A DNA stretch of 64,000 nucleotides from Gammaproteobacteria bacterium RIFCSPHIGHO2_12_FULL_63_22 (GCA_001801685.1 MGYJ01000054.1:20403-84402); one strand, 5' to 3'; shown: positions 46,405-56,155, counted from the stretch's first letter. A program made the numbers and translations. Notes: a model not told the origin generated them from the letters alone.

Positions 46405-46869
46405 TCAGCGCAGCGGAATTTCGATGGCGACGCCGGGCTTGCCCGCGATGTCGAACTTCACGCGCTTTCCATTCGGATCGTCCCAGAGTTTTGCGGACGC
46501 GCGCGCACACATTGCCTTGTAACCCTGCGAAAGTTCGCGCCCCGCAGAACCGCGACGCTCGAAACGGAATGTCGCACCATCCTGGGCGGCGACCGCCGGC
46601 GCTTCGACATCGGCGTTTTCGAGAAGGCTTTGCAGCGCACGCTGGCTGAGGCTTGGTTCGGCCTGCTGGAAGCGCGGCCCGCGGTGCGCGCCGTTGGCCA
46701 CGGTGATCGGGTGGGATCGCGTGAGGGAAGCGGGTGCCGCGGTGCCCGATGCCGCCGGGAACTTGAGCTGCAGCACAGACGCAGGCTTGGCCTGGCACCA
46801 CGCCGCCTCGGGAGCGAGCGCGAGCATGGCTAGCATCGACAGTCCGACTGCATGGCACCGGCAGTTCAT
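46405..46869 (-). CDS. small secreted protein of unknown function
   Basis: 154 residues. Signal peptide MNCRCHAVGLSMLAMLALAP runs on to about WCQA, giving a mature protein of ~127 residues. No family is recognised. The mature part has no repeats; it ends KPGVAIEIPLR. AAGGGG lies eight bases before the ATG. An in-frame GTG lies two codons upstream. It converges on prmC (10 bases) and is 107 bases downstream of the dxs start side of the same strand, so it probably has its own promoter or reads through from dxs. Confidence 0.65.
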   Translation of the reverse strand: MNCRCHAVGLSMLAMLALAPEAAWCQAKPASVLQLKFPAASGTAAPASLTRSHPITVANGAHRGPRFQQAEPSLSQRALQSLLENADVEAPAVAAQDGATFRFERRGSAGRELSQGYKAMCARASAKLWDDPNGKRVKFDIAGKPGVAIEIPLR

Positions 46870-46976
46870 CACACACACCCCTTCAAGGCCACGAGCGCGA
46901 ATCCGTGCACTCGCCGCCATTGAAGCCCAAGCGGCGATATCACACAAGCGACGAATGCTGAACGAAAGTGAGCCGT

Positions 46977-48875
46977 TCAGCTTGCCGCGCTGCGCACCTG
47001 GGAACCGGCAATTCCCGGCCAGCGCTTGACGATGGCGGCACGCACGCCGGCCACGTCCAGGCCGGACTGCGCGAGCAGGTCCTCGCGGCTGGCGTGGTCG
47101 AGATACGCGTCCGGAAGGCCGAGATGGAGGATTGGCACGGTGACGCCTTCCTCGGCAAGCAATTCGGCGATCGCACTGCCGGCGCCGCCCATCAGCGCAT
47201 TGTCTTCCAGCGTGACCAGGCCCGCGTGGCTGCGCGCCAGGTCAAGGATCATGTCGCGGTCGAGCGGCTTGATGAAACGCATGTTGACGCAGCTCAGCGA
47301 CAGGGCTTCGGCCACGGCTTCGGCCGTCGGCACCAATGCGCCGAACGCGAGCAGCGCCACGCCTTCGCCGCGCCGCCGCCATTGCGCCTTTCCTACCGGC
47401 AGGGTATCGAGGTTTGCCTGGACGGCAACGCCGGGACCACTGCCGCGCGGGTAGCGCACCGCTGCAGGGCCCGGATGGCGGAAGCCGGTGCTCAGCATCT
47501 GCCGACATTCGTTTTCGTCCGCTGGCGCCATCACCAGCATGTTCGGGATGCACCGCAGGTAGCTGAGGTCGAAACTTCCCGAATGGGTCGCGCCATCGGG
47601 TCCGACCACGCCGCCGCGATCGATCGCGAACAACACGTCGAGGTCCTGCAGCGCCACATCGTGGATCAACTGGTCATACGCGCGCTGCAGGAAGGTCGAA
47701 TAGATCGCCACGACCGGCTTCGCACCTTCGCAGGCCATGCCGGCGGCCAGGGTCACCGCGTGTTGTTCGGCGATGGCGGTATCGAAATAGCGCAGCGGAT
47801 ATTCCTGCGAGAAGCGCACCAGGCCGGAGCCTTCGCGCATCGCCGGCGTGATGCCCATCAGTCGTTGGTCGCTGGCGGCCATGTCGCACAGCCAGTCGCC
47901 GAAGACCTGCGTGTAGGTCGGCTTGGCCACGCCCTTCTTGACCACGCCGATCGCCGGATCGAATGGCGACACCGCGTGGTATTCGATCTGGTCGCCTTCG
48001 GCGAGGTCGAATCCCTTGCCCTTGGTGGTGATGACATGAAGCAGCTGTGGGCCCTTCAGGCCCTTCAGTGTCTTCAGCGCGCCCACGAGTTCGGGAATGC
48101 TGTGGCCGTCGATGGGCCCGCTGTAGTGGAAACCCATTTCCTCGAACAGCGTGGAAGGCACCAGCATGCCCTTCCAGTGTTCTTCCCAGCGCCGGATGAA
48201 ACGCGCGGTCGGATTGCGCTTGTCGCCGAGCAATTTCTTGCCGCCCTCGCGCACCGCATTCATGGTCTTGCTGCTCATCATCCGGCCCAACATCTTGGTC
48301 AGGCCGCCGACATTCTCGGAAATGGACATCCGGTTGTCGTTGAGGATCACCAGCAGGTTGGGTTCCGGGTCCATGCCGCCGGCATGGTTCAGGGCTTCGA
48401 AGGCCATGCCGGCCGTCATCGCGCCGTCGCCGATCACCGCCACCACTCTTCGCGGGTCGCCCTGGCGCTGCAACGCAATCGCCATTCCCAATGCGGCGGA
48501 AATGGAGGTCGAGGAATGGCCGACGCCGAAGCTGTCGTAATCGCTCTCTTCGCGGCGCGGAAACGGCGCCACGCCATCTTTCTTCTTGACGGTATGGATG
48601 GTGTCGCGGCGGCCGGTCAGGATCTTGTGCGGATAACACTGGTGGCCGACGTCCCAGACCAGCCGGTCAACCGGCGTTTCGTACAGGTAGTGCAGGGCGA
48701 CCGTTAGTTCGATCACGCCCAGGCCGGCGCCAAAATGGCCGCCCACCTGGCTGACGGTTTCAACCAGGTACGCCCGAAGCTCGTCGGCGATCGCCGGCAG
48801 TTCGGATTCCGGGAAACGCCGAAGGTCTTCGGGCAGGGCAATGCGGGAGAGGCGCGGGTAGCGCTCGGAGTCCAT
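46977..48875 (-). CDS. dxs: 1-deoxy-D-xylulose-5-phosphate synthase
   Basis: 632 residues. It condenses pyruvate and glyceraldehyde 3-phosphate to DXP, the first step to isoprenoids and a precursor of PLP and thiamine. The thiamine diphosphate site is GDGAMTAGM at 149-157 with NDN at 179-181; the catalytic Glu lies in [10 protein letters not shown]. Its products feed PdxA (26.1 kb) and ubiquinone side chains used with the ubi genes here. Usual partners ispA and xseB are not adjacent. Confidence 0.97.
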   Translation of the reverse strand: MDSERYPRLSRIALPEDLRRFPESELPAIADELRAYLVETVSQVGGHFGAGLGVIELTVALHYLYETPVDRLVWDVGHQCYPHKILTGRRDTIHTVKKKDGVAPFPRREESDYDSFGVGHSSTSISAALGMAIALQRQGDPRRVVAVIGDGAMTAGMAFEALNHAGGMDPEPNLLVILNDNRMSISENVGGLTKMLGRMMSSKTMNAVREGGKKLLGDKRNPTARFIRRWEEHWKGMLVPSTLFEEMGFHYSGPIDGHSIPELVGALKTLKGLKGPQLLHVITTKGKGFDLAEGDQIEYHAVSPFDPAIGVVKKGVAKPTYTQVFGDWLCDMAASDQRLMGITPAMREGSGLVRFSQEYPLRYFDTAIAEQHAVTLAAGMACEGAKPVVAIYSTFLQRAYDQLIHDVALQDLDVLFAIDRGGVVGPDGATHSGSFDLSYLRCIPNMLVMAPADENECRQMLSTGFRHPGPAAVRYPRGSGPGVAVQANLDTLPVGKAQWRRRGEGVALLAFGALVPTAEAVAEALSLSCVNMRFIKPLDRDMILDLARSHAGLVTLEDNALMGGAGSAIAELLAEEGVTVPILHLGLPDAYLDHASREDLLAQSGLDVAGVRAAIVKRWPGIAGSQVRSAAS

Positions 48876-48912
48876 CGGTCACAATCGGGGGAAACAAGAC
48901 CGCTAGTGTCCG

Positions 48913-48927
48913 GCACCGGCCCGGTGC
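48913..48927. repeat. perfect inverted repeat between dxs and the next gene
   Basis: GCACCGG-C-CCGGTGC, a 15-base perfect palindrome with a one-base centre, 34 bases downstream of the 48962 gene's stop side and upstream of dxs. It could be a protein-binding site for dxs or part of a termination signal. There is no U-run beside it. Confidence 0.45.
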
Positions 48928-48961
48928 AGGGCAAGCCGAGGCCGTTCAGCCTGTCCGGAAC

Positions 48962-50002
48962 TCAGCCCGCGCGGGGTCTTGCGAGCAGGGAGCTGGCCCG
49001 CGCCAAGTCGCCGCCCACGGGCTCCGCGCCCTCGGCCACGACGGCGCCGCTGACCAGGCCGGCATTGATGAAATCGATCACTTCAGCCGCGCTGACACCC
49101 GACGCTTCGGCAATGTCCTTCACGAAGGCGGGACCCTTCATCATCACGGTGGCCAGGCGGAAGTGCTTGGGAAACTCCCGCTCGATCTGTGGCCACTTGG
49201 TCAGCAGGAACTTCCTGGCTTCGGTGAAACCGGGCAGCAGGTGGCCTTTGCCTACCGTCAGTCCGCACAGCCAGAGCAGCCGCATGAAAGGTTGTGCGCC
49301 GCCGCTGGTGAGCTTGGCGCGGTCGAATTCCGCCATCTCGGCCGGCGCGCTGCAAGACGCATCGATCACCGCCTCCACGTAAGGCAGCAATGGCTTCAAG
49401 GTCGCGGAACCGGCGTAGGTCTGGCTGGCCGGGTCGAGCAGCAGGTCGGGCGCACCGGCGACCTGGACCCGGGTCGGGCCCTTGGCCTGCGCGAGCAGGT
49501 CTGAAATTGCCGGTTGGTGTGGTTGCGCATTGGCGGGCAGTGCGGCCATCTTTCCGGTGGTGATGGCGGCGATGTAGTCGGCAGAGGGTCGCTCCGAGGC
49601 CGGGGCATCCGCTTCGATCGGCTCGGGGGACCCGGCAAGGGCGACCGCCGCCGGGGCCGGAGTCGGCTCGGCGGCGGGTGATACGGCCTGGCCGCGGCCT
49701 TCGGCGATGCGCGCCAGCAAGTCGCGAAGCGATGCCTGGTTCGCGGGGCGCTTGAGCAGGAAGTCGGTTTCGCAGCGGTCGCCGGCAGTCATGCCCACGG
49801 TGGTTTTGCCGCCGCTGGCGGCCTTCAACCAGGTCATGTGCCCGTACATCGAGTCCATGTCTATCACCAGCACCTGGGCCTCGGGTTCGGGCACCAGGGA
49901 CCAGCCATGGCCGAGCTTGGCATTGGCCTGTTCAAAGAGCTGCTGGACTTCCGCCAGTTCGTCACGCGAAAAACCGCTGAAGCACAACGTGGCGCTGGAC
50001 AT
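48962..50002 (-). CDS. pseudo-receiver protein with C-terminal helical domain, unknown function
   Basis: 346 residues. Residues 1-100 follow the order of a receiver domain: strand ATLCFSG, VLVIDMDSMYG where the phospho-Asp would be, and FLLKRPANQASLRDLL like the KP helix. The acidic pair of the first strand is absent, so phosphorylation is doubtful. An Ala/Pro linker (about 105-145) leads to a C-terminal domain (about 195-325) ending in IAEASGVSAAEVIDFINAG, like a small winged helix. I recognise no named family. GGGGAG lies nine bases before the ATG. Confidence 0.6.
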   Translation of the reverse strand: MSSATLCFSGFSRDELAEVQQLFEQANAKLGHGWSLVPEPEAQVLVIDMDSMYGHMTWLKAASGGKTTVGMTAGDRCETDFLLKRPANQASLRDLLARIAEGRGQAVSPAAEPTPAPAAVALAGSPEPIEADAPASERPSADYIAAITTGKMAALPANAQPHQPAISDLLAQAKGPTRVQVAGAPDLLLDPASQTYAGSATLKPLLPYVEAVIDASCSAPAEMAEFDRAKLTSGGAQPFMRLLWLCGLTVGKGHLLPGFTEARKFLLTKWPQIEREFPKHFRLATVMMKGPAFVKDIAEASGVSAAEVIDFINAGLVSGAVVAEGAEPVGGDLARASSLLARPRAG

Positions 50003-50108
50003 CGAAACAAGCTCCCCTGGTCGCGGCCCCATTCGGGGCGCGTGCGCGGAGTTTGCTGTCCGGGACCGATGCCGTCAAACGGCGGCGCAGCACGCCGCGA
50101 AGCCCGAT

Positions 50109-50669
50109 TCAGGCCTGCGGACGGGCGCGCTTGGGCAAATGGTGCTTCAGGAAAGCCATCTGGTCGGCCAGGATGTGGCGGTTCGAGAGGATGAGGTGCT
50201 CGACCCAACTCGGCCGGAAGGGCACGGCCAGCAGCGGCATGCCCGCCTGCTGCGGCGTGCGGCCGCCCTTGCGGGAATTGCAGTGGAAACACGCGCACAC
50301 CACGTTTTCCCAGATATCGCGCCCGCCCTTCGAAATCGGCATGACATGGTCGCGGGTAAGCGAGTGCCGCCCGTATTCCTTGCCGCAATACATGCACAGC
50401 GATCCGTCACGCGCGAACAATGCGACATTGGTCAGCGTGGGCGAGGGATCAAGCGAACGCGGGTGGGCGTGGCCGCGTGCCGCGACGATGGGATGCAGGT
50501 CGATGACGCTTTGAAGGCCGGTGTACCGGCTGGTGCCGCCATGCACGGTGAGGCAGGGGTCGCCCATGGTCCAGGCCACCGCGCCGCGAACATAGAGGCA
50601 AACGGCATCCTGCCAATGCATCCAGTCCAGGATGCGGCCATGCGCGTCGAGTGACAGCACGCGGGGCAT
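50109..50669 (-). CDS. HNH endonuclease family protein
   Basis: 186 residues. The HNH fold is marked by CMYCG (C92, C95), TRDHVMPISKGG with H108, N122 in IWENVV, and C127/C130 in CFHCN; the four Cys would bind zinc. The N-terminal ~80 residues (RVLSLDAHGRILDWMHW) are shared with a common chromosomal group of unknown role, not a homing or toxin nuclease. AAGGA before 50669 supports this start over upstream ATGs. It is divergent from the peptidase gene. Confidence 0.85.
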   Translation of the reverse strand: MPRVLSLDAHGRILDWMHWQDAVCLYVRGAVAWTMGDPCLTVHGGTSRYTGLQSVIDLHPIVAARGHAHPRSLDPSPTLTNVALFARDGSLCMYCGKEYGRHSLTRDHVMPISKGGRDIWENVVCACFHCNSRKGGRTPQQAGMPLLAVPFRPSWVEHLILSNRHILADQMAFLKHHLPKRARPQA

Positions 50670-50801
50670 CGAGGATTCCTTGGAGGGCAGTTGCCCGGCC
50701 GGGTGGTCTGTCCCGGCACCCACCAGCGCCAATCGCGGCATGGGCTTGTTCACGACCCGAGCATAACCGATGCACGTGACAGTGCAAGCTCGCCGGCGCG
50801 T

Positions 50802-50807
50802 TAGAAT
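50802..50807 (+). promoter_or_regulatory. candidate -10 box for the prolyl iminopeptidase gene
   Basis: TAGAAT 27 bases before the ATG at 50834, in the 164-base divergent gap with the HNH gene. A GTGACA resembling a -35 is 20 bases upstream, which is too far for a strong promoter. TGCAC-GTGACA-GTGCA just upstream is a small inverted repeat. Confidence 0.3.
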
Positions 50808-50833
50808 TCGCCTCTACCCCCCGAGGCCTCACC

Positions 50834-51775
50834 ATGCGCGATCTTTACCCTGAAATCGACGTCTACGACAGCGGCATGCTCAGCGTCGACGCGCGCCACC
50901 AGGTCTATTACGAACAGTGCGGAAATCCGAACGGCAAGCCCGTGGTGATACTGCACGGCGGACCGGGGGCGGGTTGCAGCGCGAAGATGCGCCGGTTCCA
51001 CGATCCCAAGGCCTATCGCATCGTGCTTTTCGACCAGCGCGGTTCCGGCCGATCCACGCCGCACGCTGACCTGGTCGACAACACGACCTGGGACCTGGTG
51101 GCCGACATCGAGGCGCTTCGCGAACACCTGGGCATCTCGCGCTGGCAGGTTTTCGGCGGCAGCTGGGGCTCGACCCTCGCACTGGCCTATGCCCAGGCCC
51201 ATCCGGGCCGCGCGACGGAGCTCGTATTGCGCGGCATCTTCATGTTGCGCCGCTGGGAACTGGAATGGTTCTACCAGGAAGGCGCCAGTCGCCTGTATCC
51301 CGAGGCCTGGGACCAATACCTGCAGGCCATTCCGGAAGTGGAGCGGGCCGACCTGATTTCCGCGTACCACCGGCGCCTGACCTCGCCCAGCGAGGCGACT
51401 CGACTGGCGGCCGCACGCGCCTGGTCGGTGTGGGAGGCATCAACGAGCCTGTTGCTGCCGGACGAGGCGTTCATCGACGGGCACAAGGATGCGCACTTCG
51501 CGCTCAGCTTCGCCCGGATCGAGAGCCACTATTTCGTCCATGGTGGCTTCTTCGACGTCGAGGACCAGCTCCTGCGCGACGCGCATCGCCTGCACGGCAT
51601 TCCCGGTGTCATCGTGCACGGGCGTTACGATGTGGTCTGCCCCGTCCAGAATGCCTGGGACCTGCACAAGGCCTGGCCGGAATCGCGCTTGCAGATTTCT
51701 CCCAGCGCCGGCCACTCCGCGTTCGAGCCGGAAAATGCGTCGGCGCTTGTGGATGCCACGGACTCTTTTCGCTAG
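50834..51775 (+). CDS. pip: prolyl iminopeptidase
   Basis: 313 residues, cytoplasmic alpha/beta hydrolase that removes N-terminal proline. HGGPGAG at 41-47 forms the oxyanion hole, S110 of GGSWGS is the nucleophile, and the Asp (GRYDVVCP) and His (SAGHSAFE) of the triad are in place. GAGG before the ATG gives the start. It is convergent with the Nudix gene, 27 bases apart. Confidence 0.95.
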   Translation: MRDLYPEIDVYDSGMLSVDARHQVYYEQCGNPNGKPVVILHGGPGAGCSAKMRRFHDPKAYRIVLFDQRGSGRSTPHADLVDNTTWDLVADIEALREHLGISRWQVFGGSWGSTLALAYAQAHPGRATELVLRGIFMLRRWELEWFYQEGASRLYPEAWDQYLQAIPEVERADLISAYHRRLTSPSEATRLAAARAWSVWEASTSLLLPDEAFIDGHKDAHFALSFARIESHYFVHGGFFDVEDQLLRDAHRLHGIPGVIVHGRYDVVCPVQNAWDLHKAWPESRLQISPSAGHSAFEPENASALVDATDSFR

Positions 51776-51802
51776 CCCCGACCAAACTCGACCCGGCGTT
51801 GC

Positions 51803-52342
51803 TCAGGCGGGGGAGCCGTCGGGATTGCGGTCGAGTAGCCACAGCCCCGCCCACAGCTTGGCGTCCAGCTGGTAGCCCTCGGCCATTTTTGCGGCCAGCC
51901 ACGCCGGCGCCGAGGCGATAGGTACCTCGTGCACGAGGATTTGCTCGCTATCGTCGCCGCCGCCCGCGTGCACGCGAACCAACCCGCGTGCGCGCACGAA
52001 GGCCACGCGTTCATTGCTCATGCCTGAACTGGTTGGCCCGATGAGTAGAACGTCGATGCGGGACGCCTGCCAGCCGGTCTCCTCGAGCAGTTCGCGGCTT
52101 GCTGCCAACTCGATTGATTCGCCGGCGTCGATGTCGCCCACCAGCCCGGCGGGCATTTCGATGGTCTTGCCCTCGACCGGAATTCGATCCTGTTCGACGA
52201 ACAGCAAGTTGCCGTCCGGTGTCGCGGCCACGATGATCACGGCCATGCCGCCGGCATTGGTGCGTTCGGCGAATTCCCAGCGGCCGCGCTTCTTCATGCG
52301 CAGCCACTTGCCCTCGTAAACCGTTTCGACCGGATCGTCCAT
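51803..52342 (-). CDS. Nudix hydrolase, ADP-ribose pyrophosphatase-like
   Basis: 179 residues. The Nudix box is complete: GDIDAGE, SIELAAS, RELLEETGW. LLFVEQDRIPVEGKTIEMPAGLVG and the extended N-terminal strand fit the ADP-ribose pyrophosphatase (NUDT5/NudF) group. It would hydrolyse ADP-ribose to AMP and ribose 5-phosphate. It is the last of three leftward genes with the exonuclease and nitroreductase, with a nine-base gap. Confidence 0.87.
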   Translation of the reverse strand: MDDPVETVYEGKWLRMKKRGRWEFAERTNAGGMAVIIVAATPDGNLLFVEQDRIPVEGKTIEMPAGLVGDIDAGESIELAASRELLEETGWQASRIDVLLIGPTSSGMSNERVAFVRARGLVRVHAGGGDDSEQILVHEVPIASAPAWLAAKMAEGYQLDAKLWAGLWLLDRNPDGSPA

Positions 52343-52351
52343 GTCCCGATG

Positions 52352-53242
52352 CTAACCCGCTGCCGCCGTCTGCAGGCGACGTCGCGTCAGCGGACCGAAT
52401 CGCAGTTGTTCGAACAGGGCATCCAGGCCCGCCCCATCCACCGCCTGCCGCTCGCCGTTTCCGAAATCCCCGGGCAACGGTGCGTCGCAGACTATGGTCG
52501 CGAGCTGTCGCGAGAGCAGGGCGATGTCCCTATGCGTCTTCAGTTGTTCGGCGTGCCGGGCGCTGCCGCGCAAGCGAAGGAACGGAACCTCGGCCACGCG
52601 TTCCAGCAAGGCGTCCAGCGATTCGAAATGGCCGAGCAGGGTGGCGGCAGTCTTTGCCCCGATACCGGGCACGCCTGGAATATTGTCGATGGCATCGCCG
52701 GTCAGGCCCAGGTAGTCGGCGATCTGGTGCGCGTGCACGCCGTAGCGGGGCTTTACGCCGTCCACGCCCCAACGCTCGTTGCGTGCGTAGTCCCATTGCA
52801 CGTCGCCCTCGCCGAGCAACTGCGCCAGGTCCTTGTCGGCCGACAGGATCAATCCGCGGTGACCGTTGCGCCGCACGTGGTGCAGGGCGGTGCCGATCAG
52901 GTCGTCGGCTTCGTAGTGAGGGTCGGCCAGCACCGGAAAGCCCAGGGCGCGGCACACCGCCTGGCAATAGCCGAACTGGCGCTTGAGGTGGTCGGGTGCG
53001 GGCTCGCGGTTGGCCTTGTAGGCCGGGTAGAGCGTGTTGCGGAAGCTGCTTTCCAGCGCGACGTCGAAGGCAAAAGCCAGGCGTTCGGGCCGATGCCGCT
53101 CGATCAGCTCGAGCACGAAGCGCGTGAACCCATGCACGGCATTGACCGGTTCGCCGTCCGCGTCCTGGAATTCGTCCGGCATCGAATACCAGGCACGAAA
53201 CACATACATGCTCGAATCGACCAGATAGACGGGCCCGGTCAC
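52352..53242 (-). CDS. stand-alone 5'-3' exonuclease (FEN/Xni-type)
   Basis: 296 residues, like the N-terminal nuclease domain of DNA polymerase I but without a polymerase. Acidic metal-binding motifs are visible in YLVDSSMYVFRAW, YEADDLIGT and LSADKDLAQL; the helix-hairpin-helix GVPGIGAKTAATLL follows. The GTG at 53242 overlaps the nitroreductase stop (GTGA). E. coli Xni (ExoIX) is similar in size. The role, flap processing or RNA-primer removal, is inferred from the family. Confidence 0.87.
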   Translation of the reverse strand: MTGPVYLVDSSMYVFRAWYSMPDEFQDADGEPVNAVHGFTRFVLELIERHRPERLAFAFDVALESSFRNTLYPAYKANREPAPDHLKRQFGYCQAVCRALGFPVLADPHYEADDLIGTALHHVRRNGHRGLILSADKDLAQLLGEGDVQWDYARNERWGVDGVKPRYGVHAHQIADYLGLTGDAIDNIPGVPGIGAKTAATLLGHFESLDALLERVAEVPFLRLRGSARHAEQLKTHRDIALLSRQLATIVCDAPLPGDFGNGERQAVDGAGLDALFEQLRFGPLTRRRLQTAAAG

Positions 53243-53805
53243 AGGTGCAGTTCGCTGGTAATGCCGGCCGGATCGGGACGTTCGCGTTCGGCGATCCGCT
53301 CGGTCGCCGTGCCGACATGGATGAAGCCGAGCACTTTTTCGTTTTCGGAAAGGCCCAGCGTGTCGGCCACCACGGCGTCGTAGGCCGCCCAGCCCGTGAG
53401 CCATTGCGCGCCGAATCCAAGTGCATCGGCCGCTTGCAGCAGGGCCAGGCAAACCGCGCCGCCGGAAAGCAATTGCTCCTGCTCCGGAACCTTGTGTCCG
53501 GGCGTGAGCCGGGCGATCACGGCGATCACCAGCGGTGCCTGGTTGAAGCGAGCCCGGTCCTTTTCCACCACGGCCGCAGCCGCGTCGGGATTTCGTTCAA
53601 CCGTTCGATGGGCAAGCACTTCACCCAGGCGTTGGCGGTTGTCGCCTTGGACCAGGATGAAGCGCCAGGGCTCGAGTCGGCCATGGTCGGGTACGCGCAC
53701 CGCGGCCGCCAGCATTCGCCGGATTTGCGCCGCGTCGGGCCCGGGTTCGGACAGTAGTCGGGACGGCGTCGAACGACGATGGTCAAGGTGCTGCAACACA
53801 TCCAT
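53239..53805 (-). CDS. nitroreductase family protein (YdjA-like)
   Basis: 188 residues, an FMN-dependent oxidoreductase of the small YdjA group. RRSTPSRLL near the N-terminus and DHGRLEPWRFILVQG bind FMN phosphate; GFGAQWLTGWAAYD lies in the C-terminal half. The physiological substrate is unknown. It is the first gene of a three-gene leftward unit and is divergent from the DUF1631 gene across a relatively AT-rich 160-base gap. Confidence 0.88.
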   Translation of the reverse strand: MDVLQHLDHRRSTPSRLLSEPGPDAAQIRRMLAAAVRVPDHGRLEPWRFILVQGDNRQRLGEVLAHRTVERNPDAAAAVVEKDRARFNQAPLVIAVIARLTPGHKVPEQEQLLSGGAVCLALLQAADALGFGAQWLTGWAAYDAVVADTLGLSENEKVLGFIHVGTATERIAERERPDPAGITSELHL

Positions 53806-53965
53806 GGGCAGACTCTGGCATCGTTGAAGGAAGGGGAGCGGGACGGCTCGACCGATCAGTCGACAGGATCGACCGCTTGGCTGAACTGCAATCTGAATCA
53901 CATTATGCCAAGGTTAAATGCAATAATTTAGCGACAAGCAAAACTCTATCCCCCCGAGAGTTTCC
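53806..53965. promoter_or_regulatory. AT-rich divergent promoter region, nitroreductase / DUF1631
   Basis: 160 bases; 53890-53945 is clearly AT-richer than its surroundings (CATTATGCC, GCAATAATTTAGC). CAATAAT near 53921-53927 could be a -10 box rightwards and CATAAT on the other strand (53901-53906) leftwards. No convincing -35 is paired with either. Confidence 0.4.
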
Positions 53966-56149
53966 ATGACACCGCAACACTATCCAATCCAAGGTCGCTG
54001 GGTGTACCAGAACGATCCGCAACTCTTCGATACGTTGCGAAAGAGGAGCCTCGCGCACCTCCAGGCAGCTCTCGGCCGCGTCCTTGGCAAGGCCGATGAC
54101 TGGTTGTTCGACCTTGCCCAGAAGGAAGGCGCCGTCGCCGGCTCACCGCCGCTCGACGCGATGCGGGTCCTGCGCCTGTCGCGCACGCCACTCGAAAACG
54201 CCTTCACCAAACACTTCGAACAAGGTTTCGAGTCGCTCCTCCAGCAGATATCGCTGGCGAAGAAGGGCGGCCACGTGCTCAGCCTCGTCGAAGCCGACCA
54301 GCTGGAAGCGCAACTCGCCTCCGAAGTCGTCATTGAAGCCATCACCCGGGCCCACGGCCCCGCACTGGATGCGGTCGAACGTCGTTTCGCGTCCATGGTT
54401 GGCGTGCCAAAACTCGAGACCGGGCTCAACCCGCTCAGCGCCTCGAGCCTGGCCAACGGCATGCAGGCGGCGCAGGCCGACATCACCCTGCCCGACAACC
54501 TGCGTGTGGTGCTGTTCAAGATTTACGAGCGCGAGCTGGTCAGTTCGCTGGGCGCCCTGCTGACCGAACTGAATGCGCGGATGACCACCGCCGGCATCCT
54601 GCCGGAGCTCGGCAACCCTCGCCCGCTGGAAAGCGCGGCCAATCCCGCGGCCGCCGCGGCAGCCGCTGCCGCAGCCAATGCCGGACAGGCCCAGCATCGA
54701 CACGAAGCGCAGCAGGCCGACGACCGGGTCATGTTCGACGCCCTGTGCGAGCTGTTGCACAGCTGGCGTCCTCAGTTTGGCGGTGGCGCCGCAGGTGGCG
54801 TCGCCATGGGTGGCGTCGGTGGCGGCCATCGGCGTCCGTTGGCCCTCAACGAAATGATGTCGGTACTCTCGCTGTTGCAGCCGCAGGTTCCCAATGCCGT
54901 GCACGAGGCGATGACCAATGCGGAAGCTTCGCTTTCGCAGTTGATGAAGCGCGAGATGCTGCAGAACACCGGCCGCATCGGCGTCTCGCCCGACCAGGTG
55001 AACATGTCCACCGAGCATGAAGATGCCGTGGACCTGGTGGGCATGCTGTTTGACGTATTGTTCGACGAGCGCGATTTCGAAGCGCAGGCGCGCACGATGA
55101 TTTCCCGCCTGGTCGTTCCCTACGTGAAAGCCGCGGTCATGGATCGCCGGCTGTTCCAGTACAAGACCCATCCCGCGCGTCGCCTGCTCAACTCGCTTTC
55201 CGAAGCGGTCGAGGGCAACAAGGGCGAAGGTCCGCAGGAAAAGGAACTGCTGCACAAGGCCGAGGAAACCGTCGACCGCCTGGTTGCCGACTTCAACGAA
55301 GACATCGCGATTTTTGAAACGCTCGAACAGGAACTGCGTTCCTTCCTCGAGCAGCACAATCGTCGCATCGAGCTCGCCGAACGTCGCGCCACTGAATCGC
55401 AGCGCGGCCAGGAACGCCTTGAACAGGCACGCACCCTGGCAGCCACCGAACTGAGCCGTCGCATTGAAGACCGCGCCTTGCCGGCTGCGCTGAACGACTT
55501 CCTGTCGCGCAGCTGGTCGCATCACCTGTCCATGATCGCCCTGCGCGAAGGACCGGACAGCGCAGCTTGGAATGCCGCGCTTGGCGTCGCCGACAGCTTG
55601 CTCGACCTGCTGCCGCGCGAAGGCCGCCCGACTCCGAATGCAAGTTCCGCGCTGCAGAACCTGCGCGAGCCGATCGAAACCGTGTTGGCCAGCTCCGGCA
55701 TTACCGGCGAGTCCGCCGGCGAGACCATCCGCAGCATCGCGGCCAGCATCGAGTCGATCAAGCATCCGCTGCCTGCGCAGTCCGACAAGCCCAAGGTCGT
55801 GTCGGCCGCGGCAGCTGAGACCAAGCCGGCCCTGTCCATCGTTTCCGACAAGGAACGCCTGGTCTACGACGAAGAAGACCTTCCGTTGCTGCGCGACCTG
55901 AAGATCGGCGTCTGGCTCGACCTCGCCGGCGAAGACCAGAAGCTGCATCCGGCGAAGCTGTCCTGGGTCAGCCCGATTTCGTCGCGACTGATGTTCGTCA
56001 ACCGTCGCGGCGTGCGCATCCTGGTCGCCTCGATCGAGGAACTGGCCGCCATGAAGAAGCTGGGCAACCTGGTGCTGCGCGAACAGGAACACGTGTTCGA
56101 CCAGGCCATGCACCGCGTCATGGGTCGCCTGCAGAACGACGTCGCCTGA
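53966..56149 (+). CDS. DUF1631 family protein
   Basis: 727 residues, within the family's usual size. DUF1631 proteins are large, mostly helical and cytoplasmic; they are often mislabelled as thymidine phosphorylase. An Ala-rich run near residues 228-242 and a Gly-rich loop near 275-285 separate two helical blocks. The C-terminal ~110 residues (from LRDLKIGVWLDL) resemble the beta-barrel end seen in PilZ-like domains. That likeness is only by pattern and would imply c-di-GMP sensing. No enzyme motif is seen. GAGAG before the ATG sets the start. Confidence 0.82.
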   Translation: MTPQHYPIQGRWVYQNDPQLFDTLRKRSLAHLQAALGRVLGKADDWLFDLAQKEGAVAGSPPLDAMRVLRLSRTPLENAFTKHFEQGFESLLQQISLAKKGGHVLSLVEADQLEAQLASEVVIEAITRAHGPALDAVERRFASMVGVPKLETGLNPLSASSLANGMQAAQADITLPDNLRVVLFKIYERELVSSLGALLTELNARMTTAGILPELGNPRPLESAANPAAAAAAAAAANAGQAQHRHEAQQADDRVMFDALCELLHSWRPQFGGGAAGGVAMGGVGGGHRRPLALNEMMSVLSLLQPQVPNAVHEAMTNAEASLSQLMKREMLQNTGRIGVSPDQVNMSTEHEDAVDLVGMLFDVLFDERDFEAQARTMISRLVVPYVKAAVMDRRLFQYKTHPARRLLNSLSEAVEGNKGEGPQEKELLHKAEETVDRLVADFNEDIAIFETLEQELRSFLEQHNRRIELAERRATESQRGQERLEQARTLAATELSRRIEDRALPAALNDFLSRSWSHHLSMIALREGPDSAAWNAALGVADSLLDLLPREGRPTPNASSALQNLREPIETVLASSGITGESAGETIRSIAASIESIKHPLPAQSDKPKVVSAAAAETKPALSIVSDKERLVYDEEDLPLLRDLKIGVWLDLAGEDQKLHPAKLSWVSPISSRLMFVNRRGVRILVASIEELAAMKKLGNLVLREQEHVFDQAMHRVMGRLQNDVA

Positions 56150-56155
56150 TCCGCC

